Below, one piece after another: positions 33,298 through 41,852 of a stretch of 64,000 bases of DNA (positions are counted from its first letter, which is position 1; each line of letters starts with the position of its first letter). The stretch comes from an uncultured Clostridia bacterium. GTDB lineage: Bacteria > Bacillota > Clostridia > Christensenellales > Borkfalkiaceae. A program made the position numbers and the translations under genes. The notes beneath the pieces were generated by a model. That model worked only from the letters and a program-made list of their open reading frames with translations. It made no database searches and was not told where the DNA came from. The stretch spans positions 1 through 64,000 of the forward strand of contig CANQHV010000002.1 in NCBI GenBank assembly GCA_947624005.1, read 5' to 3'.

Positions 33298-33793
33298 TAT
33301 CGCCGTCTTTTTTGTTTTCGTCGTCGGGGGTATTTTCTTTCGAACGCACCGAAAATTCTATTTTCGGATTAGCCGCAAGCAACGCCTCGACAAAATCGTT
33401 GTACCACTGTTTTTTTACCACTATCGTAATAAACGACTGATTTTCGAAATATACGTGCAGTTTTTCGGTCGTTCTGTCGTGCAGTATGCTTTCGATTTTC
33501 GAAATATCGTATTTGCTTTTTATAATTCCGAAACTCGTTTTGAAAACCTTTTTCTCTACGTCCACCGCGTAGTAAGAGGAAAGAAGCAGGCTTAAAAGTA
33601 TCACGAAAACCCCGACCGAAACGAAGAACATCAGCGAATATTGCAAAATGGGGTAGAATCTGTTCGCCGCCGAATCTATGCCGTTAGCCAAAACGAAGTA
33701 CAGATTAAGCGCAAACGCGGCTACGGCAAGCGCAAGTCCCGTGAATATAAGCGCGGTTATAAGCCGCGTAAATTTGTATTTGAAAATTTTCAT
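33293..33793 (-). CDS. Two-helix membrane protein of unknown function
   Basis: 166 residues: two membrane helices (about 10-35 and 50-75), then a soluble domain with alternating strands (YYAVDVEKKVFKTSFGIIKSKYDISKIES, KLHVYFENQSFITIVVKK) resembling bacterial PH-like domains, and a charged Lys/Asp/Glu tail. ATG 33793 is favoured because a TATAAT ends six bases upstream. No ribosome site is visible. The family assignment is tentative. Confidence 0.7.
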   Translation of the reverse strand: MKIFKYKFTRLITALIFTGLALAVAAFALNLYFVLANGIDSAANRFYPILQYSLMFFVSVGVFVILLSLLLSSYYAVDVEKKVFKTSFGIIKSKYDISKIESILHDRTTEKLHVYFENQSFITIVVKKQWYNDFVEALLAANPKIEFSVRSKENTPDDENKKDGDK

Positions 33794-33799
33794 AGCTAA

Positions 33800-33828
33800 A
33801 TTATACTTGCAAACGGACAAAATTGCAA
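33800..33828 (-). promoter_or_regulatory. Leaderless-type promoter of the membrane protein gene
   Basis: On the minus strand TTGCAA (33828-33823), 17 bases, TATAAT (33805-33800), then six bases to the ATG. Confidence 0.6.
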
Positions 33829-33866
33829 CAAATTTTCGGGCGGGCGTAATTTTGTCGTTTAAATTA

Positions 33867-33895
33867 TTGAAAAAATCCGTTTTTTGTTATAAAAT
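33867..33895 (+). promoter_or_regulatory. Promoter of the aconitase-family gene
   Basis: TTGAAA, 17 bases, TAAAAT. The gene has a normal leader with AAAGGATT before its ATG at 33928. Confidence 0.5.
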
Positions 33896-33927
33896 AGAAA
33901 GGCAATCAATTTTCAAAGGATTAAGAT

Positions 33928-36150
33928 ATGATAAAACTTATAAAAGGCGGCGTTTACTATACCGAGGGCAAACTTCTTAAAGAAAGGGTTGCGTTTATGG
34001 TGGACGCCAAAAAACGTGAGGCGCAAAAGGGAACAATGGCTTACGGCGTGCTTTCGTCGCACAACAAGGGCGACGAAAACAACCTTAAAATAAAGTTCGA
34101 CGCTATGGCTTCGCACGATATTACTTACGTCGGCATTATTCAGACCGCCAAGGCTTCGGGTCTGAAAGAATTTCCCGTTCCGTATACGCTTACAAACTGC
34201 CACAACTCGCTGTGCGCCGTAGGCGGCACCATAAACGAGGACGACCATATATTCGGTCTTACCGCGGCGAAAAAATACGGCGGAAACTTCGTCCCGCCTC
34301 ACCTTGCGGTAATTCACCAATATATGCGCGAAACCGAGGCGAAGTGCGGCGCGATGATTCTCGGCTCGGACAGCCACACACGCTACGGCGCGCTCGGCAC
34401 TATGGCGGTGGGCGAGGGCGGTCCCGAGCTTGTAAAACAGCTTTTAAATCAGACGTACGACATTAAACGCCCCGAAATTATCGCCGTATACCTTAAAGGC
34501 AAGCCCAAAAAGGGCGTAGGACCGCACGACGTCGCGATTGCGCTTGTCGGCGCGACTTTCAAAAGCGGTTTCGTAAAAAACAAAGTGCTGGAATTTATAG
34601 GTCCGGGGGTAAAGAATCTTTCAATGGACTTCCGTTGCGGCATAGACGTAATGACTACCGAAACGACCTGTCTTTCGAGCGTCTGGGAAACGGACGAAAT
34701 AACGGAAGAGTATTTCAAAGTTCACGGTCGTCCGCAGGACTTTAAGCCGATGCACCCCGCCGACCCCGCATATTACGACGGGGCGGTCGTTATCGACCTT
34801 TCGCGCGTCGAACCTATGATAGCTTTGCCTTTCCACCCGTCAAACGCGTATACCATAAAGGAATTTCTCGAAAATGCCGACGATATTTTGGGCGAAGTAG
34901 AAAAGGCGGGCGCAAAACTCAAAGGCAACGGTTCGTTTAAACTTCGCGACAAGATAAAGGACGGCAAGGTCTGTGTAAGTCAGGGTATAATCGCGGGCTG
35001 CGCGGGCGGAACATACGAAAATATCGCGGAAGCCGCCGAAATTCTGCGCGGCAAAAGCTGCGGCTTCAACGAGTTTTCTTTAAGCGTTTACCCTCAAAGC
35101 CAGCCCGTATTCAAGGGGCTTGCCGATAACGGATACATTTCGGCGCTGATGACTTCGGGCGCGATAGTCAAAACCGCGTTCTGCGGTCCTTGTTTCGGCG
35201 CGGGCGACACCCCCGCGAACAACGGACTTTCAATCCGCCATACGACGAGGAACTTCGAAAACAGAGAGGGTTCGAAACCGGGCGAAGGCCAGCTTGCGGC
35301 GGTTGCGCTTATGGACGCGCGTTCCATTGCCGCGACGGCGGCTAACGGTGGTATTTTAACGCCCGCAACCGAGGCGGAGTATACCAAAAAGCTTAAAAAA
35401 TACGTCTTTGACAAGACCATTTACGATAACCGCGTATACAGGGGCGCGGGCAAGCCTCAAAAGGACGCCGAAATTGTTTACGGCAACAACATAACCGACT
35501 GGCCCGAGCAGATAGAACTTGCGGACAACGTCCTTATGAAAGCCGTTTCGGTGCTTACCGACCCCGTTACAACCACCGACGAACTCATACCCTCGGGCGA
35601 AACTTCGTCGTACCGTTCGAACCCGCTCCGTCTTGCGGAGTTTGCGCTTTCCCGCAAAGACCCCGCTTACGTCGGCAGAGCCAAACAGGTCAAAGCGGAC
35701 GAGGCGGCGCGCCGCGAAAGCGGAAAACTCCCCGAAAGCGTGCTTTCGGAAGTTTCAATAGACTTAAAGCCCAATACGATGTACGGCAGTTGCGTAGTGG
35801 CGAGAAAACCCGGCGACGGTTCGGCGCGCGAGCAGGCGGCTTCCTGCCAGCGCGTTTTGGGCGGCGTTGCGAATATCGCCGTCGAGTACGCGACCAAGCG
35901 TTACCGCTCCAATCTGATAAATTGGGGTATGTTACCGCTTTTATGCCGTAATTTCGATTTCAAAGTAGGCGACTATATTTATATCGAAAACATAAATAAA
36001 CTTATTTGCGAGGACAGCCCCGTAATTCCCGCAAAACATATTTCCGACGGCAAAGTCAAAAACGTTTCGTTCGAAATAGGCGCGCTTACCGCCGAAGAGA
36101 AGAAGATAATTCTCGCAGGCTGTCTTATAAATTTCAATAAGCGTAAATAA
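33928..36150 (+). CDS. Aconitase-family hydratase (YbhJ-like)
   Basis: The 740-residue protein of the aconitase superfamily has substrate and cluster motifs [12 protein letters not shown] (about 151), AGCAGG (about 354) and [10 protein letters not shown] (about 418), the last carrying two cysteines for a 4Fe-4S cluster. The C-terminal swivel-like domain begins near 590 ([23 protein letters not shown]). Overall it is closest to the YbhJ-type hydratases rather than to citrate-cycle AcnA/AcnB. The dehydratase/hydratase substrate is not known. It is a single-gene unit with its own promoter and terminator. Confidence 0.85.
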   Translation: MIKLIKGGVYYTEGKLLKERVAFMVDAKKREAQKGTMAYGVLSSHNKGDENNLKIKFDAMASHDITYVGIIQTAKASGLKEFPVPYTLTNCHNSLCAVGGTINEDDHIFGLTAAKKYGGNFVPPHLAVIHQYMRETEAKCGAMILGSDSHTRYGALGTMAVGEGGPELVKQLLNQTYDIKRPEIIAVYLKGKPKKGVGPHDVAIALVGATFKSGFVKNKVLEFIGPGVKNLSMDFRCGIDVMTTETTCLSSVWETDEITEEYFKVHGRPQDFKPMHPADPAYYDGAVVIDLSRVEPMIALPFHPSNAYTIKEFLENADDILGEVEKAGAKLKGNGSFKLRDKIKDGKVCVSQGIIAGCAGGTYENIAEAAEILRGKSCGFNEFSLSVYPQSQPVFKGLADNGYISALMTSGAIVKTAFCGPCFGAGDTPANNGLSIRHTTRNFENREGSKPGEGQLAAVALMDARSIAATAANGGILTPATEAEYTKKLKKYVFDKTIYDNRVYRGAGKPQKDAEIVYGNNITDWPEQIELADNVLMKAVSVLTDPVTTTDELIPSGETSSYRSNPLRLAEFALSRKDPAYVGRAKQVKADEAARRESGKLPESVLSEVSIDLKPNTMYGSCVVARKPGDGSAREQAASCQRVLGGVANIAVEYATKRYRSNLINWGMLPLLCRNFDFKVGDYIYIENINKLICEDSPVIPAKHISDGKVKNVSFEIGALTAEEKKIILAGCLINFNKRK

Positions 36151-36169
36151 CTCAAAGCGTAAATAACTC

Positions 36170-36200
36170 AAAAGGCTTCGCAAAACGCGAAGCCTTTTAA
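36170..36200 (+). terminator. Terminator of the aconitase-family gene
   Basis: AAAAGGCTTCGC pairs with GCGAAGCCTTTT. Confidence 0.85.
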
Positions 36201-36203
36201 AAT

Positions 36204-36335
36204 TTACAGTCTTTCTATGGCGTCGATGGGCGAAACCGCGCGGTCGCCGCCGCCCGTCTGACCTTTCGAGCACCCGTAAAGCCCGACCGCAACTAACGAA
36301 ATCACAAAAAACACAATGAAAATCAATTTTTTCAT
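36204..36335 (-). CDS. Small putative lipoprotein (43 residues)
   Basis: ATG at 36335 on the minus strand opens a 43-codon frame: basic start MKKLIF, a hydrophobic stretch to about residue 20, and a lipobox-like LYGC with Cys at 22, then a short Gly-rich tail ending RAVSPIDAIERL. It has the plan of a small lipoprotein attached to the membrane. A CATAAT ends six bases before the ATG, similar to the leaderless promoters elsewhere in the window. No ribosome site is visible. It could be a decayed gene, but the signal-peptide-lipobox order argues for function. Confidence 0.5.
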   Translation of the reverse strand: MKKLIFIVFFVISLVAVGLYGCSKGQTGGGDRAVSPIDAIERL

Positions 36336-36354
36336 ATTCAAATTATGGGCTTTC

Positions 36355-36371
36355 GGAATAATAATTATTCC
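36355..36371. promoter_or_regulatory. Palindromic operator candidate
   Basis: GGAATAAT-A-ATTATTCC is a perfect inverted repeat with 8-base arms. It lies between the small lipoprotein gene and the -35 box of the ABC importer operon. The AT-rich spacing resembles Fur/PerR-family boxes. Confidence 0.45.
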
Positions 36372-36377
36372 AATCGC

Positions 36378-36406
36378 TTGATAAAAGATTTTTCGCGTGT
36401 TAAAAT
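36378..36406 (+). promoter_or_regulatory. Promoter of the ACT-ABC importer operon
   Basis: TTGATA, 17 bases, TAAAAT. Transcription would start near 36413. Confidence 0.65.
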
Positions 36407-36412
36407 ATAGTC

Positions 36413-36511
36413 ACCTGAATTCAAAGGGATTCCTGAGGGTAAAGGGCTGAATACCTCGCCGAACTCTTCGGCGTATTTTGCCTGCGCCCTCTTTTAAAGG
36501 GGGTTATTTTT
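36413..36511 (+). promoter_or_regulatory. Structured 5' leader that can mask the ribosome site
   Basis: This ~99-base leader contains GAGGGTA/TACCTC (about 36433-36461), a stable CGCCGAA/TTCGGCG stem with loop CTC (about 36460-36477), and a final CCCTCTTT able to pair with the AAAGGGGG ribosome site just before the ATG. GGG-rich stretches near the start could compete for the same CCCTC. This is the layout of a translational riboswitch or autoregulatory leader. It does not match the TPP consensus, and I do not recognise the family. Confidence 0.45.
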
Positions 36512-36760
36512 ATGTCCGAAAAAAGGTTGGCGGTTATAAGCGTTATTGTCGAAGACAGAAGCCAAAGCCCGCAGGTAAACGCGCTTTTGGCGGAGTTCGG
36601 CGACTATATCGTCGGCAGAATGGGTATACCGTACAAAGAGAGGGCGATTTCAGTTTTGTGCGTCATAATCGACGCTCCCGTGGAAATTATCAACACGCTT
36701 ACGGGTAAAATAGGTATGTTAAAAGGCGTAAACGCCAAAACTTTAACTACGAAAAATTAA
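36512..36760 (+). CDS. ACT-like regulator of the TM1266/iron-only hydrogenase type
   Basis: The 82-residue ferredoxin-like protein (RLAVISVIVEDR, VNALLAEFGDYIVGRMGIPYKERAISVLCVIID, ALTGKI-like LTGKIGMLKGV) fits the family called iron-only hydrogenase system regulator (TM1266-like), which has an ACT-type ligand-binding fold and no known DNA-binding domain. Here it heads an operon with an ABC importer, 43 bases before the binding protein. A link to metal, hydrogenase or cofactor supply is inferred from the family name only. Confidence 0.75.
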   Translation: MSEKRLAVISVIVEDRSQSPQVNALLAEFGDYIVGRMGIPYKERAISVLCVIIDAPVEIINTLTGKIGMLKGVNAKTLTTKN

Positions 36761-36803
36761 ATTTTGCGGCGGGCTTACGGCTCGCGCGCTTAAAGGAGAT
36801 ATT

Positions 36804-37823
36804 ATGAAAAAATTTGTAACGCTTTTGGCTTGCGCGGTGATTTCCGTCGCCTGCGCGCTCGGCTTTTCGGCTTGCAAAAAGGGTCACGACGAATTCGACG
36901 TATATGCGCCCGACGGCGCGCCCGCGCTTGCGCTTGCCTACGCAATGTCGGTTGACGACGAAGATACGTTCGGTATAGACGTCGATTTCGATATAGTCGA
37001 TTCCGCGCTTATTCAGACATATGTGACGGGCAAAAATCCCCGCGCGGATATCTGCGTTCTGCCCGTAACCGCCGCCTGCAAACTTCTCGGCGACGCTTCC
37101 CAATACCTTATGGTCGGCACGGTCACAAACGGCAATCTGTTTATCCTTTCGACGACCGAAGGCGAGATTACAAAGGACAATCTTTCGGCAAAATTGCTTG
37201 GAAAAACGGTGGGGGTAATACAGCTTCAAAATGTGCCCGGGCTTACTTTCAAGGCTATTTTAAACGATAACGAAATACCTTATGCCGACGTTTCGGACAA
37301 GACCGAGGCGCAACAAGGCCGCGTAAATCTTATTGAAGTCGAAGCCTCGGACGTGCCCGCGGTCGCATACGATTATTACGTTCTTGCCGAGCCTGCCGTG
37401 ACGGCTAAACTCGGCGCAACGGCGTCCGCCGCCGCGCCGCTTAAAAACGTGGGCAATCTGCAAACTATGTACGGCGACGGCAACGGCTATCCCCAAGCGG
37501 TTATGGTGGCTAAAAAGTCGGTTATCGAGCATAATAAAACCCAACTTTCCAAGTTTATCGAGGCGGTGGACTACAACTCCGAATGGATTAAAACCGCTGA
37601 CCCCGCTTATGTTATGGCGGAAATAAGGGATAACCTCGAAGACGGACTTCAACCCTCTTTCAAGGCGCAGAATCTTAACGCGACGACAATTAAAAACTGC
37701 GCTATAAAGTTTACTTCGGGACTTGACGGCAAAGACGCCGTTCTGACGTATATAAACAAGGTGTTAAGCGTTTCCGATAAGGCGACTTCCGTTCCCGCAG
37801 ACGAATTTTTCACGACAGTATAA
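36804..37823 (+). CDS. THI5/SsuA-like substrate-binding lipoprotein
   Basis: 339 residues: a signal peptide with lipobox FSAC (Cys about 24), then a type 2 periplasmic binding fold of the NMT1/TauA/SsuA group (VYAPDGAPALALAYAM, PRADICVLPVTAACKLLG, TVGVIQLQNVPGLTFKAIL). It delivers a small organic molecule to the adjacent permease; thiamine-pyrimidine precursors, sulfonates or nitrate-type ligands are the known range. AAAGGAG lies before the ATG. The stop overlaps the permease start by one base. Confidence 0.87.
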   Translation: MKKFVTLLACAVISVACALGFSACKKGHDEFDVYAPDGAPALALAYAMSVDDEDTFGIDVDFDIVDSALIQTYVTGKNPRADICVLPVTAACKLLGDASQYLMVGTVTNGNLFILSTTEGEITKDNLSAKLLGKTVGVIQLQNVPGLTFKAILNDNEIPYADVSDKTEAQQGRVNLIEVEASDVPAVAYDYYVLAEPAVTAKLGATASAAAPLKNVGNLQTMYGDGNGYPQAVMVAKKSVIEHNKTQLSKFIEAVDYNSEWIKTADPAYVMAEIRDNLEDGLQPSFKAQNLNATTIKNCAIKFTSGLDGKDAVLTYINKVLSVSDKATSVPADEFFTTV

Positions 37824-38605
37824 TGAAAAAATTTTTTACCGAAAGAAAACTCAATATAATAATTTCCGTGGCGGCGATAGTGGCAATGTGGCTTGCGTGG
37901 CTTGCGTTATACTATGCGACGGGTAACGAATATATAGTGCCGTCGTTTTGGGAAACGTGCAGACGTATAGGGAAATATTTTGCCGACGGTGCGTTCTGGA
38001 TAGCCTTTTTAAACACTTTTGTCAGAACAATGCTTGCGTTTTTGCTTTCGTTTGCCGTCGCGGCAGTCCTTGCCGCCGTCGGCGCGGTTTTTCCGAAATT
38101 CGCAACGTTTATAAAGCCCGTAATGGTATTTTTCCGCACGTTGCCGACCCTTGCCGTAATACTTATTCTGCTTGTCTGGACAACGCGCGTAATTGCGCCC
38201 GTCGCAGTTACGTTTTTGGTGCTTTTTCCTATGATATATGCCCAGTTTTGCGGCGCGATAGGCGAAATAGATTGCGGAGTTAAAGAAGCTTTAAGGGTGT
38301 ACGGAGTGCCCGCGAAAGAGCGGCTTTTCAAAGTATATCTGCCGCTTATTTCTCCCGCGGTTTTTTCGCAGACGGGCGCGAATATCTCCCTCGGCATAAA
38401 GATAATGATTTCCGCCGAAGTGCTTGCCAAGACGTACAAAAGCATAGGCGGCTTGATGCAGGACGCGAGAATATACTTCGACAATATGGCGGGGCTTGCC
38501 GCCCTTACCGTAATTTCCGTATTGCTCGGTCTTGTCGTCGATATCGCCTTTTCACAGATTTCGCGCATAAATTCCAAATGGCATAAGGAGAACGCGAAAT
38601 GTTAG
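37823..38605 (+). CDS. ABC importer permease
   Basis: A 260-residue membrane protein of the binding-protein-dependent permease family (SsuC/TauC-like) with about six helices and the cytoplasmic EAA loop (IDCGVKEALRVYGVPAKERLFKVYLPLISPAVF). It forms the channel for the substrate brought by the upstream lipoprotein. It overlaps the preceding gene by one base and the ATPase gene by seven. Confidence 0.9.
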   Translation: MKKFFTERKLNIIISVAAIVAMWLAWLALYYATGNEYIVPSFWETCRRIGKYFADGAFWIAFLNTFVRTMLAFLLSFAVAAVLAAVGAVFPKFATFIKPVMVFFRTLPTLAVILILLVWTTRVIAPVAVTFLVLFPMIYAQFCGAIGEIDCGVKEALRVYGVPAKERLFKVYLPLISPAVFSQTGANISLGIKIMISAEVLAKTYKSIGGLMQDARIYFDNMAGLAALTVISVLLGLVVDIAFSQISRINSKWHKENAKC

Positions 38606-39255
38606 AAATCAGAAATTTTTCGAAAAGCTATCCCAAAACGCCGTTGTACGAAGATTTCAATCTCACCGTAAACGACGGCGAAATCTGCTGTATTCTCGGC
38701 GAAAGCGGAAGCGGGAAAACCACGCTTTTAAACGCCGTCGCTTCGCTTACAGATTATTCGGGGGAAATAACCGCGCACAAGTGCGGGTATATATTCCAGA
38801 CTCCGCGCCTTATGCCTAATCTTACGGTAAAGGGCAACCTTAAACTCGTATGCAAGAACGAAGCCGCAATCGATGCGATGCTTTCAAAAACAAGCCTTTC
38901 GGACAAAGCCGACAGCTACCCCGCGCGGCTTTCGGGCGGAGAGGCGCAAAGGGCGGCTATAGCCCGCGCTTTTTTATACGGAGGCGACGTAATGCTTATG
39001 GACGAACCCTTTTCTTCGCTCGACGTAAAGCTGAAAAGTCAGATGATACGTCTGTTTTTCGAAATATGGCGGGAAAGCAAACCCGCCGTGCTGTACGTCA
39101 CGCACGACCCGTCCGAGGCGGCGGCGGTCGGCAACAGAATAGTTATAATTTCGCACGGCAAAAAGACGTTTGACGAAACTCTGCCCGACGCGCCCCCGCG
39201 CGCGGACTGCCACGACGTGAGCGACCGACTTGTACGCGAGCTTATGCGTACATAA
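38599..39255 (+). CDS. ABC importer ATP-binding protein
   Basis: A 218-residue ATPase: Walker A GESGSGKTT near residue 35, signature LSGGEAQRAAIARA near 113, Walker B VMLMDEPFSSLD near 133, and switch histidine in VTHDPSEA. It powers the upstream permease. It is shorter than SsuB/TauB (about 250) but complete in motifs. Last gene of the ACT-binding protein-permease-ATPase operon. Confidence 0.93.
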   Translation: MLEIRNFSKSYPKTPLYEDFNLTVNDGEICCILGESGSGKTTLLNAVASLTDYSGEITAHKCGYIFQTPRLMPNLTVKGNLKLVCKNEAAIDAMLSKTSLSDKADSYPARLSGGEAQRAAIARAFLYGGDVMLMDEPFSSLDVKLKSQMIRLFFEIWRESKPAVLYVTHDPSEAAAVGNRIVIISHGKKTFDETLPDAPPRADCHDVSDRLVRELMRT

Positions 39256-39319
39256 ACCCGCAAAAAGGCGCTAAACGCGTACGTTTAACCGAAAATTTTC
39301 AAATAGCGCCCGACTTTAC

Positions 39320-39348
39320 TTGACATTGTCGGGCGCTGATTTTATAAT
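39320..39348 (+). promoter_or_regulatory. mscL promoter
   Basis: TTGACA, 17 bases, TATAAT, followed by CCAAGGAG before the ATG at 39378. Confidence 0.85.
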
Positions 39349-39377
39349 TATCGTATAATTAATCCAAGGAGTAATAA

Positions 39378-40013
39378 ATGAAGAAGTTTTTCAAAGAATT
39401 CAAAGACTTTATTGCCCGCGGTAACGTAATCGACCTTGCAGTCGGCGTTATCATAGGCGGAGCTTTCAGCGCAATCGTAACCGCGTTGACGAACAACATT
39501 CTGATGCCGATAATCAACTGGATACTTCTTGCGCTTACGGGCGGCGAAGGTCTTGACCAAATCTTCACTTACCTTAAAAAAGTGTACGAAGTGGGCGAGG
39601 ACGGCACCGTTCTGACGACGATTGACCTTACCAAGTCGATTTATATCGATTGGGGCGCGTTTATCACAGCGATTATAAACTTTATACTTATCGCCCTCGT
39701 GCTTTTTATTATCGTCAAGTTGATTAACGACGCGCGCAAAAGTGCCGAAGAGAACAAGAACAAGTTTGCGCCACTTACCAAGGACGAAGTAAAAGCGCTT
39801 AAAAAAGAAGGCAAGAACAAGGACGAAATTCTTGCGGTTGCCGCACAGCGTAAGGCGGAAAAGGAAGAGGCGGACAAAAAAGCCGCAGAAGAGGCGGCCG
39901 CCGCAGAGGCAAACGCGGTTACCACCGAAAAACTGCTTGCGGAAATCCGCGATTTGTTAAAGACAAGCGAGAGCGCAAAAGCCGTTTCCGCTTCGAAAAA
40001 GGACAAAGAATAA
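39378..40013 (+). CDS. mscL: Large-conductance mechanosensitive channel with extended C-terminus
   Basis: Protects cells from osmotic downshock by opening under membrane tension. The 211-residue protein has TM1 (ARGNVIDLAVGVIIGGAFSA) and TM2 (FITAIINFILIALVLFIIVK) of MscL, and the C-terminal bundle motif LLAEIRDLL. It is much longer than the usual 130-150 residues: a Lys/Glu/Ala-rich stretch (about 118-190) is inserted between TM2 and the terminal bundle helix. Own promoter and terminator. Confidence 0.95.
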   Translation: MKKFFKEFKDFIARGNVIDLAVGVIIGGAFSAIVTALTNNILMPIINWILLALTGGEGLDQIFTYLKKVYEVGEDGTVLTTIDLTKSIYIDWGAFITAIINFILIALVLFIIVKLINDARKSAEENKNKFAPLTKDEVKALKKEGKNKDEILAVAAQRKAEKEEADKKAAEEAAAAEANAVTTEKLLAEIRDLLKTSESAKAVSASKKDKE

Positions 40014-40021
40014 ACGCACGC

Positions 40022-40050
40022 AAAACGCCCGTCGGCACGACGGGCGTTTT
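40022..40050 (+). terminator. mscL terminator
   Basis: AAAACGCCCGTCG and CGACGGGCGTTTT pair around a three-base loop. The following ~160 bases to 40211 hold a TATAAT (about 40177) but no gene I can support. Confidence 0.85.
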
Positions 40051-40211
40051 CATTTTCTGCAAATAGTAATCAATTTTATGTTTGTCAACCGTTTGACGGC
40101 GTAAAACGTAAAATTTTGTCAATTAATTTTTGCAAAAAAGACTTTCAAACACTTTCTTTTTAACTACATATTGTGTTATAATTTTACCGTAATTTATAAA
40201 TATGGTATAAG

Positions 40212-40532
40212 TTATCTTATAACAACGGGGTAACCCGCGCGGAATATATAGTAAAAAATTATTATGTTCAGCGCGCCGATTACGGGGAGTAGTACCATAA
40301 GGACTATGTTTTTAAGGCGGTAGCGCATTATAAACATTCCGACGTATAAACTTATGGCGCCGCCAAGCAGCGCGGTCAAAATGATTTTGCCGTCGCCCGC
40401 GTTCATTTTTCCCTCGTTTCCGTAGCTTTCGTCCCGTTGTGTTTTCAAAAGCATAACGCCGTAAAAATTTATGGCGACAATGTACACAATCAATAAAACG
40501 TATAAGACGAGCATACAAAAAGTATGCCGCAA
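40212..40532 (-). CDS. DUF1294-like small membrane protein
   Basis: 106 residues (or 100 from a second ATG at 40514) with three hydrophobic segments and the motif ALLGGAISLYVGMFIMRYRLKN, which fits the DUF1294 pattern of a GG..G..GM segment followed by a basic R-rich turn. Function unknown. It diverges from purE with only 27 bases between starts, so the two promoters must overlap coding sequence. No clear ribosome site is visible. Confidence 0.65.
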   Translation of the reverse strand: MRHTFCMLVLYVLLIVYIVAINFYGVMLLKTQRDESYGNEGKMNAGDGKIILTALLGGAISLYVGMFIMRYRLKNIVLMVLLPVIGALNIIIFYYIFRAGYPVVIR

Positions 40533-40559
40533 AAAATCACTTTAATACGGAGAGAAACA

Positions 40560-41057
40560 ATGTCCAAAGTAGCCGTTATAATGGGTAGCAAGTCCGATTT
40601 TGCGGTAGTCAAGCCCGCCGTCGAAGTAATAAAGAACTTCGGCGTAGAGGTCGAAGTCCGCGTGATTTCCGCGCACCGAACCCCCGAAGAGGCGCACGGG
40701 TTTTCAAAAACCGCCGTATCGCGCGGGGTCGAGGTGATAATCTGCACGGCGGGTAAAGCGGCGCACCTCGGCGGAGTTATCGCGGCAAATACCACCCTGC
40801 CCGTAATAGGTCTGCCCGTCAAAACGGATATGATGGGGGGTCTTGACAGCCTTCTGTCGATTGTACAGATGCCCTCGGGTATTCCCGTCGCCACCGTCGG
40901 CGTAAACGGCGGAGAAAACGCAGGCTTGCTTGCGTTGCAGATTTTGGGGGTAAAATACCCCGATATTGCGCGGAAACTTGCCGATTATAAGGCAAAAATG
41001 CGCGATAAAATCAATTCCGACGACAAAACTCTGCAATCCGAAATTGCAGATATTTAA
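40560..41057 (+). CDS. purE: N5-carboxyaminoimidazole ribonucleotide mutase
   Basis: Converts N5-CAIR to CAIR in purine synthesis. The 165-residue class I PurE has VIMGSKSDF, VISAHRTPEEA and the C-terminal helix region AGLLALQILG. ATG 40560 follows GGAGAG; an in-frame ATG at 40524 has no ribosome site and overlaps the opposing gene. First gene of the nine-gene purine operon. No purK is seen in the operon, so N5-CAIR must come from a purK elsewhere. No purine riboswitch fits in the short upstream gap. Confidence 0.94.
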   Translation: MSKVAVIMGSKSDFAVVKPAVEVIKNFGVEVEVRVISAHRTPEEAHGFSKTAVSRGVEVIICTAGKAAHLGGVIAANTTLPVIGLPVKTDMMGGLDSLLSIVQMPSGIPVATVGVNGGENAGLLALQILGVKYPDIARKLADYKAKMRDKINSDDKTLQSEIADI

Positions 41058-41128
41058 CCCTATGCCCGCAGACCACCCTGCGGGTATTTAAGTTAATCAA
41101 GAGAAAATTTTTTAAGGAGAGTACATAT

Positions 41129-41851
41129 ATGCAGAAAAAGGAACAGCTTTACGAAGGTAAGGCAAAAAAGGTGTTTGCCACCGAGAATCCCGATTACGTC
41201 ATCGTATCGTACAAGGACGACGCAACCGCTTTCAACGGACTTAAAAAAGGCACGATTGCGGGCAAAGGCGTCATCAACAACAAGATGAGCAACATGATGA
41301 TGGCAATGCTTGAAAAGAAGGGGATTCCCACGCACTTCGTCGAGCAGATTGACGACAGAAACACGGTCGTTAAAAAGGTGCAGATAGTGCCTCTTGAAGT
41401 AATTATACGAAACGTCGCCGCAGGCAGTTTTTCAAAGCGTTACGGCGTTCCCGAGGGGACAAAGTTCAGCGCGCCCACGATAGAGTTTTCATATAAAAAC
41501 GACGACTTGGGCGACCCCCTTATAAACGATTATCACGCGCTTGCGCTCAATCTTGCGACCGCGCAGGAAATCGATACGATAAAGAAAATGGCTTTCGCCG
41601 TAAACGACGCTATGAAAGAATTTTTCAAACAGCTCAATATCGATTTGATAGACTTTAAACTCGAATTCGGCAGATTTAAAGGTCAGATTCTGCTTGCGGA
41701 CGAAATTTCGCCCGACACCTGCCGCTTCTGGGAAGCGGGCAGTTGGGATACGACCAAGCACGTCAGCCTCGACAAAGACAGATTCCGCAGGGATTTGGGC
41801 GGAGTAGAGGACGCGTACAAAGAAATATTCAAACGTCTGACCGGAGAATAA
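41129..41851 (+). CDS. purC: SAICAR synthetase
   Basis: Joins aspartate to CAIR using ATP. The 240-residue enzyme shows YEGKAKKVF at the N-terminus, VVKKVQIVPLEVIIRNVAAGS, and LILADEISPDTCRFW-type catalytic sequence near 187. AAGGAGAG precedes the ATG. The gap to the PurF-like gene is a single base. Confidence 0.96.
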   Translation: MQKKEQLYEGKAKKVFATENPDYVIVSYKDDATAFNGLKKGTIAGKGVINNKMSNMMMAMLEKKGIPTHFVEQIDDRNTVVKKVQIVPLEVIIRNVAAGSFSKRYGVPEGTKFSAPTIEFSYKNDDLGDPLINDYHALALNLATAQEIDTIKKMAFAVNDAMKEFFKQLNIDLIDFKLEFGRFKGQILLADEISPDTCRFWEAGSWDTTKHVSLDKDRFRRDLGGVEDAYKEIFKRLTGE

Positions 41852-41852
41852 T

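Noticed and set aside
36413..36511. TPP riboswitch before the THI5-like importer
   Set aside because: The conserved TPP core (CTGAGA and the CCTGATCTGG...AGGGA block) is absent; only superficial similarity.
40060..40211. A gene or regulatory RNA after mscL driven by the TATAAT near 40177
   Set aside because: No frame or stable structure follows before the opposing DUF1294-like gene; left as unassigned AT-rich spacer.
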